NCBI GenBank assembly: GCA_037178625.1
Contig: CM074141.1
Coordinates: 868,001 to 932,000 of the forward strand
Length of the DNA: 64,000 nt
Direction: 5' to 3'
Source: Skeletonema tropicum
Taxonomy: Eukaryota > Bacillariophyta > Thalassiosirophyceae > Thalassiosirales > Thalassiosiraceae
A program made the position numbers and the translations under genes. The notes under the pieces were generated by a model. The model did not search any database and had not been told where the DNA came from. It saw nothing but the letters and a program-made list of their open reading frames with translations. Positions 9,642 through 21,429 of the stretch are shown piece after piece. How positions within the stretch are numbered: position 1 is the stretch's first letter; every line of letters begins with the position of its first letter.

Positions 9642-11001
9642 ATGAAGTGGACATCTACCGTAGCACTCACTGCACTAATGCAGCAGCACACCACAGACCT
9701 CGCCCATGCCAAACGCATCAGGAACCGACAAATGCAAGATAATTATTATTACCCTTTAGACATCACCAAGGGAATCTGCTCAAATGATCCGACAACGCGG
9801 CCAAGCTCGTTTACTGAGATAAATTTTACATTGTTCGAAACACGAGAGGAGTGCTGCGATAGGTGGTACTCGTGGCAAGAAGGGGAAAATTGTTTTCGAA
9901 ACGAACAAATAGGTGTGCCAAAAGAGGTAGAGGTAGAGCCTACTGAAGCTCCTCCTACCACTACAGAATCTACTTCTTCAGAGACTACACCGGACGAGAC
10001 TGTGTTCTTCTACCCCATGGACTTGATCACTGGGAAGTGCAGCAATGATGCTTCGCAGCGCCCAAGTGACTTTGATTCTATCGGGTTCACGTTGTTTGAC
10101 ACGCTTGAGGAATGTTGCCAAACTTGGTAAGTGAAATGTTGTAGAATATTGTCACCTGCCAGTTTAATTCTTTGCCAGAAATGAACTCATGCTTGATTCC
10201 TTCTTCTTTTTCTACTCGATAAATAGGTATGACTGGCAAGAGGATGAATTTTGTTTGCTGAATGCATCCGCTGATCCGCCAGGAGAACCCCAGGACCCTA
10301 CCGTGCCTCCTGTGACTCCAGAAGATCCTAACGTGCCTCCTGTCAACCCAGATGGTGGAGATGGTGATGTTGGTGGTGATGGCGGCGATACTGGTGGTAG
10401 TAATGGTGGTGGTACTGGCGGCGGCGACGACGGCGGTGATCAGCAGAGTGATAGCAAATTCTACTTGGTTGACAGTATTATCTGTGAAGCCAGTACTAAT
10501 GGAGAGATGCAAGGGAATTATTTTACCAAACAGGTTGATTGCTGCACAAATATTCAAGACTTTAATTCGAGAAAGATCTGTTGCGATGAAGCTGTGGATT
10601 CCCCTCAAGAGCAATTGGAATGCTTATTGGTTGAAGCTGTTGATCCAGTAGTACCGCAAGAAGATGATCCAGTTGTGCCCCAAGAGGGAGATGACCCAGC
10701 TGTAGTGAAAGGAGAAAATCCAGTTGTAGAAGAAGAAGAGGAACAATTCTACTTGTCGAATAAGAATTGTTACAGTACTGCAAATGGAGTGTTGACGACA
10801 GGGACGTTGTATTCAAGCCGATTCGAATGTTGCAACTCGTTGGGATCAAAGGAAGACCGACACGCATGTGTTTGGAGTACTGATTCATCTCCCAATCTCC
10901 AACCTGGTGCTACGAAAACTTCCAGTTCTGCTTCTCAACTTGCGAGGGGTAGTTACGTCGTGATCGCTGCTGCGGTGTGCTTGTGTTTCCAATTCATGTG
11001 A
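9642..11001 (+). CDS. secreted cysteine-rich repeat protein, copy 1
   Basis: Two exons, 9642-10126 and 10227-11001, with a 100-nt intron (donor ACTTG|GTAAGTG, acceptor AAATAG|G) that restores the frame through a Trp codon. ATG 9642 opens a signal peptide (MKWTSTVALTALMQQ). Two modules of the pattern YYP-D...G-C-(S/N)ND...RPS...FTLF-T-EECC..W...W....C follow, then a Pro/Gly/Asp-rich linker. Two more, diverged Cys modules follow (FYLVDSIICEAS, FYLSNKNCYST...FECCNS). The C-terminus ASQLARGSYVVIAAAVCLCFQFM looks like a GPI-attachment signal or a membrane tail. This module is frequent in secreted diatom proteins, some of them associated with the cell wall; the function is not known to me. Its tandem paralogue lies 446 bp downstream. 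Confidence 0.78.
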
Positions 11002-11447
11002 GACTACTCGATGTTTCAACCAGAGCTGTCATACATTGGAGGATACATAATATGTCTAAAGTTTACATAAGTGAAAGTACAATATCAATCCGCATTCCCA
11101 CAGTACACCGTCTCTTTAAAATTTCTGTTGAATAATTATCATGCCAAGTAAATACTATAATACTTTTGGCCACCAGTTTTCGGCACAGGATAAGTTATGA
11201 AATGATGTACTTTGTGATGGATGAGAAACGTCGAAAGAAAAGTTGTAATACGGTACTACCACAAGAAAGCAAGTGCACTTTGATAAGACCCGCGCCCGCC
11301 TTCGACTTTTTTGGGCTGCGCCTACCCGCACTGCAATGAGGCAACAACTACAAAACATACTATGCATCATCCTGTCTGGAGTAACCATAGAGAGACTTTG
11401 AGCAGAAGAATAGTAACACAAAGAATTGAATTTCTCGCACCATCAAG
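11002..11447. other. spacer between tandem paralogues
   Basis: 446 bp holding the 3' end of copy 1 and the promoter of copy 2. No ORF worth naming. Confidence 0.4.
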
Positions 11448-12681
11448 ATGAAGTGGACAGCCACCGTTTCACTCACAGTACTAACGCAGTTCACTGCAAA
11501 CCTAGCCCATGCGAAAATTGGACGCATCGGAAAAAATGTGCTTAACAGGCAGCTTCAAGATGTGAATTATTATTACCCTTTAGACATCACCAAGGGAATC
11601 TGTTCAGATGATCCGGCAACGCGGCCAAGCTCGTATACTGAGATTGGTTTGACATTGTTTGAAACGCGAGAGGAGTGCTGCGACAAGTGGTAAGTGTTTA
11701 GAGTTACTTCTTGTGGATCGTATTTCTTCGATATGCTCGAACTCATCCTCCATTTCTTCTGTGGCAACCTCGCAGGTACTCGTGGCAAGAAGGAGACAAC
11801 TGCCTTAAAAACGAACTAATCTCTGTGTCAAAAGAAGTAGAGGTAGATCCCGCTGAAGCTCCTCCTGCCACCAACGAATCTACTTCTTCAGAGACTACAC
11901 CGGACGAGGCTGTGTTCTTCTACCCCATGGACTTGATCACTGGGAAGTGCAGCAATGATGCTTCGCAGCGCCCAAGTAACTTTGATTCTCCAGGATTTAC
12001 GTTGTTTGACACGCTTGAGGAGTGTTGCCAAACTTGGTAAGTGAAGTGTTCAAGAAATGTTGTCGCCTGACAATTTGATTCTTTGCCAGAAATGAGCTTA
12101 TACTTCTTTCTTCTTCTTCGATTTGACTAATAGGTATGGCTCTCCAAAGGAACAATTATTTTGTCTGCTGAATATATCTACTGATCCCCCTGGAGAAACG
12201 CAGGACCCTACCGTGCCTCCTGTCAACCCAGATGGTGGAGATGGCGATGGTGGAAGTGGTGATGGTGGAGATGGCGATGGTGGAAGTGGTGATGGTGGAA
12301 GTGGCGATGGTGTTGTCCCAAGTGTTCCCCCAGTTGTTGTAGTTTCAGATCCAGATGTTGTCGTTTCAGATCCAGATGTTGTAGTATCAGATCCAGATGA
12401 TTCAGGAAATGACCCAGTAGTTCAAGAAGAACAATTCTATGTATCGAATAAGAATTGTTACAGTACTCTGAATGTGAATGGATTGGTGACGTCGGGGGCG
12501 TTGTATTCAAGCCGATTCGAAGTGTTGCAACTCGTTGGAAAAGGATGATCGTGTGCCATGTGTTCGGAGTACTGCAACAACTCCTCCAAATCCTAACCCT
12601 GCGCAGAGTTCTGCTTCTCAACTTGCGAGGGGTAGTTATGTGATCGCTGCAACCGTATGCTTGTGTTTCCAATTCATGTGA
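11448..12681 (+). CDS. secreted cysteine-rich repeat protein, copy 2, one frame break
   Basis: Tandem paralogue of the preceding gene, with the same signal peptide and the same two YYP...EECC modules. Exons: 11448-11689, 11776-12036 and 12134 onward. The first intron (86 nt, AAGTG|GTAAGTG ... CGCAG|G) has no counterpart in copy 1, where the two flanks are joined exactly; the second is shared. The linker is rich in Gly-Asp-Gly and then in repeated VVVSDPDVVVSDPD. One extra G at 12522 (CGAAGTGTTGC against CGAATGTTGC in copy 1) shifts the frame to an early stop at 12546-12548. Without it the frame runs through FECCNSLEKDD to the same C-terminal tail GSYVIAATVCLCFQFM, with its stop at 12679-12681. 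Confidence 0.75.
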
Positions 12682-12760
12682 GAGAGTTCTTCATGTATCT
12701 AATTCGTGTTTGTTGCCTTTGTAACTAAGAAGACTATTCTTATAGCATTATAGTGAAGTA

Positions 12761-14492
12761 CTACAATAATTTCAAGCCATCATACGCAACTCGGCCATGT
12801 ACCCACGTTGCGACAACATTTAAATCGTCCGTGACCACGACCAAATCTGCTCTAGCACCAACCTCCAGCACTCCGATTGGAGCTTCAATTATTCCATTTC
12901 TTTCCCGCTTCACACTTCTATTCAACACAATCGCTGGATGCAATGTAGCACACAATAAAGCCTCGCCAGTAGAGCATCCTGTGAATTTCTGAAAGCGTCG
13001 AACACATGTGTCCATTGATACGACACTACCAGCCAACGTGTCTGTTCCAGTAAGTGTGGCACGATCACCCTGGATGGACACTGACATATCTCCAAGCGCG
13101 TGAGTTCCGTCCCCAAGACCCATTGCACTCATAGCATCAGTCACAAGGACACATCCATTGGGATGACTGTTGTAAGCCATGCTTACGGCACTTTCATGGA
13201 CGTGTATGCCATCCACAATAAGAGAGTAAAATGGACGCTGGAACCCCATACTTGCAAGCTTTGAGTTGGAAGAAAGCAAGCCTACTAGCCCTGGTTTGCG
13301 ATGGTGAAAAGGGTTCATGGCATTGAATAAATGAGTTAAGAGTGTTGCTCCATGACTGATTGCTTGTAGTCCCTCCTCGTAGGTTGCCCCAGTGTGTCCA
13401 CAAGAAACGACCACATTGTGCTCACTTGCAGAAGAAGTTTGAGTCAAGGACTTTGTTGCATCAAGTGCACCTTCTAGTTCCGGTGCGAGTGTTATGATAT
13501 CAATATTTTCCAATATTGGTGATGATGAAATGTCCATGCTCATACTATTGTCGTCATTGTCATTCAACCCATACACCTCTCTTACAGTGTCAATTCCTTT
13601 GGATGGGGCCAAAATATGTCGTTCATCATGTGCTCCTCTCTTGGATGGATCAAAGAAGGGTCCTTCCAAATGCATGCCAAGTATACTCGCACCAACCTTG
13701 GTAGTATTGTCACTATGTTGCAGTAGCTGCTGTTGCTGCTCTCTTCTGGCTCTACTGATCAAAGGAATCACCCGTCGATACGTCTCACGAGAAGAAGACA
13801 CCATTGTAGGGCAGAAGCTAGTAACTCCACTTTGACATAGGGAAGTGGCCACTTGAAAAATGTCATTAATGCAAAGACCGCCATTGGTATTGTTATCATC
13901 CTTTTTGGCAGCACAGCCATCATCAGCTTGTTGCTGCTGTTGTTCACATCCACCGTTACTAAAGTCGATTCCATAAGCACCATTCAATTGTATATCAATA
14001 AATCCAGGAGATAGTATCATTCCTTGACAATCCACTGTGTGGCTAATTTGTGGATTATGATCAAGAATATCATTGTCAGTATCGTCCTTCCACAGCTTGG
14101 CTTGAATCGAAACGAATATGAGTGATAATCCCCGTATTCGAGTCTACAGTCAATTCTCCCCTCTGGAGTGATCCATCTCGTTGAAGAATACGTGCGTTTG
14201 TAAATCGCGTCAAGAATGCTGGACTGCTTATTGTTGGTGGAGTCGTCTCGTCGTTTGTCAAGGTGCTCAATGTTCGATAAGAGAGTGGCCTCGTTTTGGA
14301 TGTAGTTGATGAGGATAGTGATGATGATGATGAGGCAATCATGCTGATGCGATGAAGAGTGGCAGCCTCATTATCATCATCATCACTTCTTATGTTGTTG
14401 GTGGCGACATCGCTGCTGCATGGATTAGAGGCAGAGCTGGCAGTGGCTCCTCTGTCGACGTGGAGCGATGCTTCTTCGGCAGATCGTTTCAT
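12761..14492 (-). CDS. nagA: N-acetylglucosamine-6-phosphate deacetylase (NagA type), one frame break
   Basis: Amidohydrolase that turns GlcNAc-6-phosphate into GlcN-6-phosphate and acetate, a step in chitin and amino-sugar breakdown. Visible family motifs are MILSPGFIDIQLNGAYG, the metal-binding Glu in GMHLEGPFFDPSKRGAH, His in VSCGHTGATYEEG, LTHLFNAMNPFHHRKPG, the catalytic Asp in VLVTDAMSAMG, LAGSVVSMD and the C-terminal GARADLVVV. The first 138 codons (to about 14100) are in another phase: a Ser-rich extension, then FTNARILQRDG, the usual NagA start. The two frames join by a +1 step near 14099-14101 (AAGCC|AAGCTG). The protein has low-complexity inserts (Gln and Asp runs). The first ATG is at 14492, and an internal Met near 14340 is possible. 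It is convergent with the cysteine-rich gene, their ends only 79 bp apart. Confidence 0.87.
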
Positions 14493-14657
14493 TGCTGGCT
14501 GCGGGATATTATTTATGAATAATATGCTTACGATGAGGCAAATGCAATAGAAAATATGTAGAAATGCAACAGCCCCAACTGAGTCCGAGATAGAGATGAG
14601 CGTGAGGCTGTAGATGCAGTAGATGTTCAGTGTTTGATGCGAGAAAAGGCGCTATTA

Positions 14658-14837
14658 CAGTTGTCCACCGTAGTTGCCCGCCTTGGTACTTGCCCGTCCA
14701 CAGTAGTTGCCCGCTGGAATATCCGGACACTGGAAGTCCGGACAGTAACACATAACGTATTCCGTAGTTGCCCGTCCACCGTAGTTGCCCGCCCCGACGA
14801 GCGGTCACACCCGCGGGCAATTACGGTGGACACACTG
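14658..14837. mobile_element. 180-bp mariner-like MITE
   Basis: It starts CAGTTGTCCACCG and ends CGGTGGACACACTG, an inverted repeat of about 23 bp with one indel and one mismatch. It is flanked by TA on both sides (14656-14657 and 14838-14839). CAGT...ACTG ends with a TA duplication fit the Tc1/mariner superfamily. The core GTCCACCGTAGTTGCCCG recurs at about 14699-14712 and 14760-14792 in direct orientation, so about five transposase-site-like copies sit in 180 bp. It lies between two divergent genes. Confidence 0.75.
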
Positions 14838-15076
14838 TAATGATTTCGAGATCGACAGGTTGCCAGGATGACCATAAGTATGCCCCTTGCTTTTTTTACT
14901 TTTTACGCATGACCCTCGCATGACCCTGCATGACCCCTTATTACCCACCTCACATCTTGCAACCTCAACGATATCATAGTCTAATCAAACCACCATCTGT
15001 TTATATCATCTCCTTGCTGCAAGAGAGATCAGCAGCAGAGCTATTGCAACACTAACTGTATTCTTATCAGTTCTAC

Positions 15077-16274
15077 ATGCCCAGACGGGAGGTAGATCCC
15101 GACATCTACTGCCCTCAAGCCGCACTCGTCGATAAAGAAACTGCAGATCGCGTGGAGCGTCGATTGGCAAGATATCGGGCCAAAGTCAAGGCACAGCGGC
15201 AACAGTATCAACAACAACAACGCAATATCATCATGATGAAACAGCAACGCATGATTTGGATGGGCAGTGGAGCAATGTTGCTCTTGGCTGCGAGTTGTTG
15301 GATATGGTATAAAAAAACATCTAAAAAGCAACAACAACGACAGCAGCGACGAACACAACATGACACGATCAATGAGGATATTGATGAAGAATTGCAACAA
15401 CTATTCAACGAAGCTTCCAAAGCTGCAAGACAACTAAAAAGTTAGATCAAAGAGATCAACTAATGATGTATGGATTGTACAAACAAGCTCTACAGGGGGA
15501 TGCAGATCAAAGCAACAATACGGCCCCATCCAAACTTGATGTGGTGGCAAGTGCCAAATATAATGCCTGGAAGAAATTCACTGGATTGCCTAGACAATTT
15601 TGCAATGGAGAAATATTGTGAGGTTGTTTATCATTTTTTGAATGGGGGGTCTTCTTCCTTTGCTGATGGGGAACAGGAGGATGATGATGATGATGATGAT
15701 AGTAATAATGATATAGTCTATCATTGATGATGAACATGAGGAGGTAGACGAAGATGGATGTCCTATCAATCAAGAGGATGATAACGACGATTATTTGGAT
15801 TCTGGAATGATGGGAATACGTCAAAGCACACTATCATCACCCAATGATGTCCTCCCAACCAACAATGAATCATTATTACAATCAGGATCCTCTCCAGAAA
15901 TTCGATTGCGAAATGCGGCTCTCTCCAGTAACATAACGGAACTTGAGCAAGCAATTCGAGATGGTGCCAATCTAGACGATACCGATGAATCTGGACAGAC
16001 AGCACTGCACTTTTCTGCAGATAAAGGATGTATAGACTGCATGCGTGTATTACTTGCTGCTGGAGCGAATGTGAATGCTGCCGATCAAGATGGGATTGGT
16101 GTATTGCAAACTGCAGTTGTTGCTGGGATAGATGTGGAGGGAGTTCGAGTGTTGCTGGACGGTGGAGCTGATCCGGATGCAGAGGATGATGATGGTGATA
16201 GTCCTCGATCTACTGTATTGGATGAGGGTAGGTCGGAACTTGTGGACTTGTTTGATCTGTATCCTTCTAAATAA
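15077..16274 (+). CDS. membrane-anchored acyl-CoA-binding protein with ankyrin repeats, three frame breaks
   Basis: The order of parts is that of the class II acyl-CoA-binding proteins known from plants (ACBP1/2): one membrane segment (WMGSGAMLLLAASCWIW), an acyl-CoA-binding domain, an acidic linker, then ankyrin repeats. The ACB domain is seen as LFNEASKAARQLK..., YGLYKQALQGD, and YNAWKKFTGLPRQF + AMEKYCEVV, which holds the ligand-binding Tyr and Lys. Two or three ankyrin repeats follow (GQTALHFSADKGCIDCMRVLLAAGANVNAADQDG...). Such proteins carry long-chain acyl-CoA esters at membranes. Three single-base breaks split it: one A missing in the run 15436-15440, one T too many in 15598-15601, and a +1 step near 15713-15721. 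The last two are only about 115 bp apart. The start is ATG 15077. Confidence 0.8.
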
Positions 16275-16344
16275 TGATATTGTGCTCCTACTTGAAATTC
16301 TATTCTTATCCTACATGTGTGTAAATAATATCAATGAATGATTG

Positions 16345-18930
16345 CTACTTCCAAGGAATGTGCTGTTCAATGTCGACACTAACGAGGAGTCTAGCAAATG
16401 CAAAGGAACCATGCTGGGAATTGCGGTCATAAAATTGGACGGAACGAAGTCCTTGCCTCAAGCATCTAACGGGAATGGCAGTCTTACAGATTTTTTCTTC
16501 TATGAAACCTTCGTCAGCACGTACTACTGTGAACAGCAACATGGCAACACCAGCACTTTCAACCTTGAATGTAAAGTCTTTCGCGTCAGGCCACTGTGGA
16601 CAAAAGCCATTGTCTGAAACAGTAGTTTTTTTCTCGTCTATCTCCAAAATTTCTCGTCGCGTTTGTGTTGTTGTTCTTACATCATAAAGACGTACGATTA
16701 CGTATGGAGACGTCACTTCTCCACTTGGCTCTCCAAATGGGTGTGGTAAGCAAGATCCTGCCAAGATTCTTATTGTCAAGTTCAGCCTACCAGGATATTC
16801 ATCTAGATGTTTAGGGATATAGCCGCATCCACCATTTTCGCGGAACCGCGCATCATGAATTACCATTTCAGAGTCGTCAGTTTGATGATTAAGTGCCACC
16901 ATTTGGGTTCCTTCTGACCAGTGAAGAAGTGGGTTGAAATTAGATGAGTCTACTCTTGTGCCACTTGGATAGGTTCTTGTCATGTGCCGTCTATTGTACC
17001 TCTTCCAAAGGGTTGCATTCTCTTCGTTCTGATTCAGTACTCTGAGAAACTTGTTTTCACTGAATGAAAGCATGTCTGTCGCTGGCAGTGTGTCCACAGA
17101 CGAGAAGTCTTTAAATTGCACTGTGTTGAACGTAGTAATCTCTGCAAGTTCTGGTGCAATGTTGACTATTTATAGGAGCATCTAGTGCATCGTTGGAAAA
17201 AACGATTTGTTTTCCATTCTTCCGTGGACTCTTCAGTGGACTCGTAAAAGATACCCGATTGTTGAGTGCTCGATGACTATTCAATTCTAAAGAAATTTTC
17301 GTGGTCTCAGGTAAGACGTCAATTCCGATCGTGCGACCTTTTAGGAGTACCTTTCCAGCTAGTTCTCTTGGAGAAGGTAATCTGTCTAAAGTGGACGTTG
17401 GATGATATAACATTTCACCCAGTTCCTCTTTGAGAATGACTGCCATTATCTCCTGAAATGGTATGGAGCAATTATTGTCCAATGAAAGTATGATAGGAAG
17501 CGTTTTTGTGTTGTTGGCAATGTAATTCTTAACCACCAGGATGATATCGCGAAAATCGATCTTGGAAGTGGCTGTAAAGCCATGATAGACGACAACTAAC
17601 TCCAGCTGTCTTATCACCATCAAAACAATCCAATTCCAGGCACTTACAACCTCTTTGCAGAGCGACTGCATATGCCTCGAGACTGCTTTTACTGCTTAAT
17701 TGATCTCCCGTAAGATACGTATTGTGGCTACTGTTGATAAAATATTCCGAGAGACTCTCATTGAGGACGCTTTCGTCGAATTTTTGCATTGCTGGATCAA
17801 AGAGATCATTTTCAGAACTGAATAGGTATTCTTCAAAGCTCATCCTATCAAATGTTTCGCCGTCTTCACTCTTGCCGTACAAACGGATAATATTCTTTGC
17901 TTCTTCCGTCGTTGCATCATCGTTGCCTTGTTTTTCAACAAGAAAGGATTGTAAAAAATCTGTTGCAGTTACACTTTCCCTCCCTTCTCCAAACAGCTGG
18001 TCAAAAATTAGATCACATGCTTGCTTTCCATCGCTTTGCTCTGACTTGATCCGTCGAAAAAGTTCTATACATTCATGGAACTTTATGCCACAATGATCAC
18101 GATGTCCATTTCTACTCCTGCTCAACCTAATTTCTAACTTCTTGCTCTCACGCCTGATTCGTTGGCGTAGACTATAACCATGACGCTCTTCTGCCTCAGG
18201 GTGGAGTTCTGCACAGTAATGTCGATACATCTTTGTCGCCTTTTCTGTTTTTATGTATACATTGATTCTGCGCAACAACCGCAAGAACCCAGCAAGATCA
18301 ATACGTCCCAATTCTCCCTCGATCAACATCAAACCAGGCATATCTCAATAAGTTTTGCTCCCTTGTAACATCAGGCTTGGTCGATGCCTTGTGATATGCA
18401 TCTCTGATCATTTGAATGGAAGATACAAGTGCATTTCGATCTTGATCATCTTCCAAAATGAAATCGATAGTCTCCTGTTTGCCATAGAATATCGATACGA
18501 CTTTTGTTGGGTCCACTTTCTCACCACGGCGATATGCCAGCGCTGCTGCTGCCTCCAGCTTGCGACTGCCAATAAACCCACTCTGCACAAAGAGTATGTC
18601 TGCAATGTCAATAACGTGTATATGCAATCGTGTATAGTCCACTTCTTTTGTTGCCATAAGAATGCCAGTAGCTTTGGACACAACTCTCTTTCCAAGCAAT
18701 TGTCTCTTGTTTGCACGAGAGATGAATAGTTTAAACAGGTCGTCTGATAGCGTGATCACACGGGTGGAAACTTTGCCATTTGATTTTGCCTTTTTGATTT
18801 CCAACCCTTGAAATAGAGCTGGTAAGATGGAGGATTTTATCGACTGCAATTCTGAACCGATGTGGGTGGAGGGAGTGGTGGCGGTGAAGAGATGGGGTTG
18901 TGATCTTCTCCTTGGTTGCATCTTTCTCAT
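16345..18930 (-). CDS. phosphoinositide-specific phospholipase C (PH, EF, X, Y, C2), three frame breaks
   Basis: Delta/plant-like PI-PLC, which cleaves PIP2 into diacylglycerol and IP3. Order: PH-like domain (18930 to about 18340), EF-hand-like helical region, X box with the catalytic His in [14 protein letters not shown], Ca-binding residues in [10 protein letters not shown] and the second His in [14 protein letters not shown], then [13 protein letters not shown] short basic X/Y linker follows (about 17360-17180), then Y ([51 protein letters not shown]) and a C2 domain ([12 protein letters not shown]). All parts expected of a full enzyme are present. The frame is broken three times, each a +1 step: at the GGG run (plus-strand CCC 18316-18318), near 17605-17612 inside X, and near 17163-17170 before Y. 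The ORF ends 67 bp past the convergent acyl-CoA-binding gene. Confidence 0.88.
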
Positions 18931-19089
18931 GGTTGTTGCTTCGGGGTGCAGCGTTGTTAGAACATATTACGGTAATAGCATCTTGTAGAATGCATGGTGA
19001 TGTTTATTATTATGTGAATGTGACACTGTCATCATCTTCGGCGGAATGCTGTGGGGTCGGGCAGCTCTACCGCGCTCAAAATTGTTTTG
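18931..19089. other. upstream of the phospholipase C gene
   Basis: Presumed 5' region. No distinct motif recognised. Confidence 0.3.
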
Positions 19090-19400
19090 ATAAAGCTCGT
19101 GCAAGCCCCTCTAAAATCGCAAAAATCTGCCTCGGCGCAAATCAACACAACTCCGGAGCCGACGGCATCAATGGTCCAGACTTCTCACCAATACATCAAC
19201 GCCAATAATACATCAATTAATACCCTAATACACTCCCCAGATCAAAATTTTACGAAGATTCTTATTCTGCCATCGCCCAGTTCATAGCGGCAACGCCTAC
19301 TACGGAATTTACGCATTACCACGACATACGCGAATTTACACCATTTTGACTTCTCTGCCGACAAACAAGAGCAACATGGACATTGTGATACCAAAGTGAT
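19090..19400 (+). repeat. left arm of long inverted repeat
   Basis: About 311 bp, inverted against 21430-21742. Landmarks shared in reverse complement include ATAAAGCTCGTGCAAGC, CTCCGGAGCCGAC, CACGACATACGCGAATTTAC and GATACCAAAG.GTGA. The arms differ by short indels and scattered mismatches, so they are related but not newly made. Part of the arm is open in the orientation reading toward its partner, but I recognise no domain. Confidence 0.75.
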
Positions 19401-20019
19401 AACGAGAAGCGCAGCAACGAACGTCAGCACAGTTTGGCTGATATATTGACGGATAAGCAAGGGTATGTTGGCCTTGATGTATCTGGTACTATGTACAAAT
19501 CCGCGACCATAGTGAAGGGTGCCGCACCATTTGATATGGAGCCCAAGGTCTCTCTGTACGATGCTGATGACAAGACAATGGCAAAGATTCAATCTGTACT
19601 GGATAAAGGCGCCAAAGGCCGCCTAATAGTGTTTGTTGATGGACGGCCCCCTTCGATGAAGGAAGTAGGTGCAGGAGAACTACTCGTGGTAGGAAACAAA
19701 TGAAAGCTTTGAACAGGTCGAACGAGATATACCAAGACGATGTTGCGGGTGATTACGATGAAGTCAAAAAGCTCCATGAATCCATCGTCTGTCGCAGAGA
19801 AGACTTGACCACAATGATTATACAATACATCTTCAGAAACCAAGCAAACGAGCTCGTGCAAATCTGAGCATTTTTCTCAGCTTACTACAGAAATGCATAC
19901 ACAAACTATTGCAAGGTCAACGCACGTCCACTGAATTTCAGATTTTGCGATGCCGCAGAGGTTTATCGAGCTTGGTCTCCACAAAGTTGGTGTGTTGATG
20001 GATGGAATAGATTGTGTCA

Positions 20020-20480
20020 CTGATACTGTAAGAGTCAGAGTAAGATTGGATACAATTGGGTCTTGCGTAGCTAGGGTATGATTGTTTTGACCTATGTGGA
20101 TGACTGCATCATTGTTGGAAAGTCAATAAAAGAGATCGACGAATTTATCAAATCTTTGCAAGGAGGATCGGAAGAATTCATCTTGATAGATGAAGGAAAT
20201 AAAGACAAGTTTCTCGGAGTGGAAATCGTCGACAGAGGGAGAGGCATTTCATAGAATCCTTGAAAAGCTCGGTCTCAAGGATATCATCTTCGAATGTTAC
20301 GTCAACGAGAAGAAATCTTCAGCAATTACAGTTCTGCTCAACCGCGACCTCGACGGGAAGTCGCGTAAGAAGAAGTGGAATTACAGACAAGTCGTCGGCG
20401 CTGACACTCCTCCTCATCGAATATGTTGTGATTTTGCTCCAAATCAAGTTCCGAAAAGTTGTAACAGGTGTTGGGGTAGG
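20020..20480 (+). pseudogene. decayed copia reverse-transcriptase fragment
   Basis: The frame 20078-20254 reads MIVLTYVDDCIIVGK... and ends with GNKDKFLGVEI, the YVDD box and following motif of Ty1/copia reverse transcriptase. A shifted frame after 20255 carries HRILEKLG... and TVLLNRDLDG...WNYRQVVG, the usual next copia motifs. It is a different subfamily from the element at 149-5987. No LTR or intact ORF is seen around it, and the rest of 19400-21430 is mixed, degenerate sequence. Confidence 0.7.
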
Positions 20481-21429
20481 TAAAGTACTTTCTCAGCAGA
20501 GAGTCGGGTTTTAGAGCACATGCAAGTCTGAGATTATCAAACTCATATACGTTGTGACCTATGGTAAACACTGAGACATCATTAGATTAATACTAGTCCC
20601 TGACATCTGACATTGCGGTATTGCTATGTACTACTATGCAATCATATCCTAATCTACTTTCTGGGTTCTGGAAACTACAGCCTTATATCCACAGAACAAT
20701 ACAGACAAACGCACATGATAGATGCTTTTATGTTGGAAGTATCGTTTCCAAAGAATTCGCACTCTATATATGGTGTTGTTTGGGATCTACAAGCACAGGC
20801 GGGGATGATGGATTTCTGGTCTAATACCAACGGTGTACCTTATACTCTCATGACCCCGGTTCCAATACAAGGAGTCGTCCAGTCGCGAAAGCTGGTGCCC
20901 TCATTGTGACATATTTTGGCGCCAGCCTCGACACTTGGATCTACAGACCAGAAATCATTTGACATACTCCCGTTGGACCCTCCAATTGCTTTATTGTTGC
21001 GTCTCTCTTTGTGCTTGTATTATTCTTTTCTTATAAGAGCTGCTGCTTCAGTGTCCCAATCTTTTTGTCTTTATCAAACAATAGCTTTGCAACTTCTTTC
21101 ACTTCCATGCTGCTGATCTGTTGTCTCAACTGATCCATCTTTCTCTCATCTGGAGTGGGTCTGGGTTCGCTTGACTGTACGGCAACAACAGTTGGAGTAT
21201 TGCTTCCTGTTGGCGTCGGATTGCATTAGTTATTGTGCTCTCTGGCAAGTACTGCAAGTTCGATCCAAATGTCGGAGCCTTCAGATACATTACTCTGAAT
21301 GGGGGAGGTGAAGTATGTGCGTTCTCCATTTTCATCCGCAGTGGGACACAAGACAAGATCAGTCAAACCACATTCACGTCCCGGCTTCTTCTACCCGGAG
21401 ACACAAAGGAGAAGATATTGCCTTCCTTG

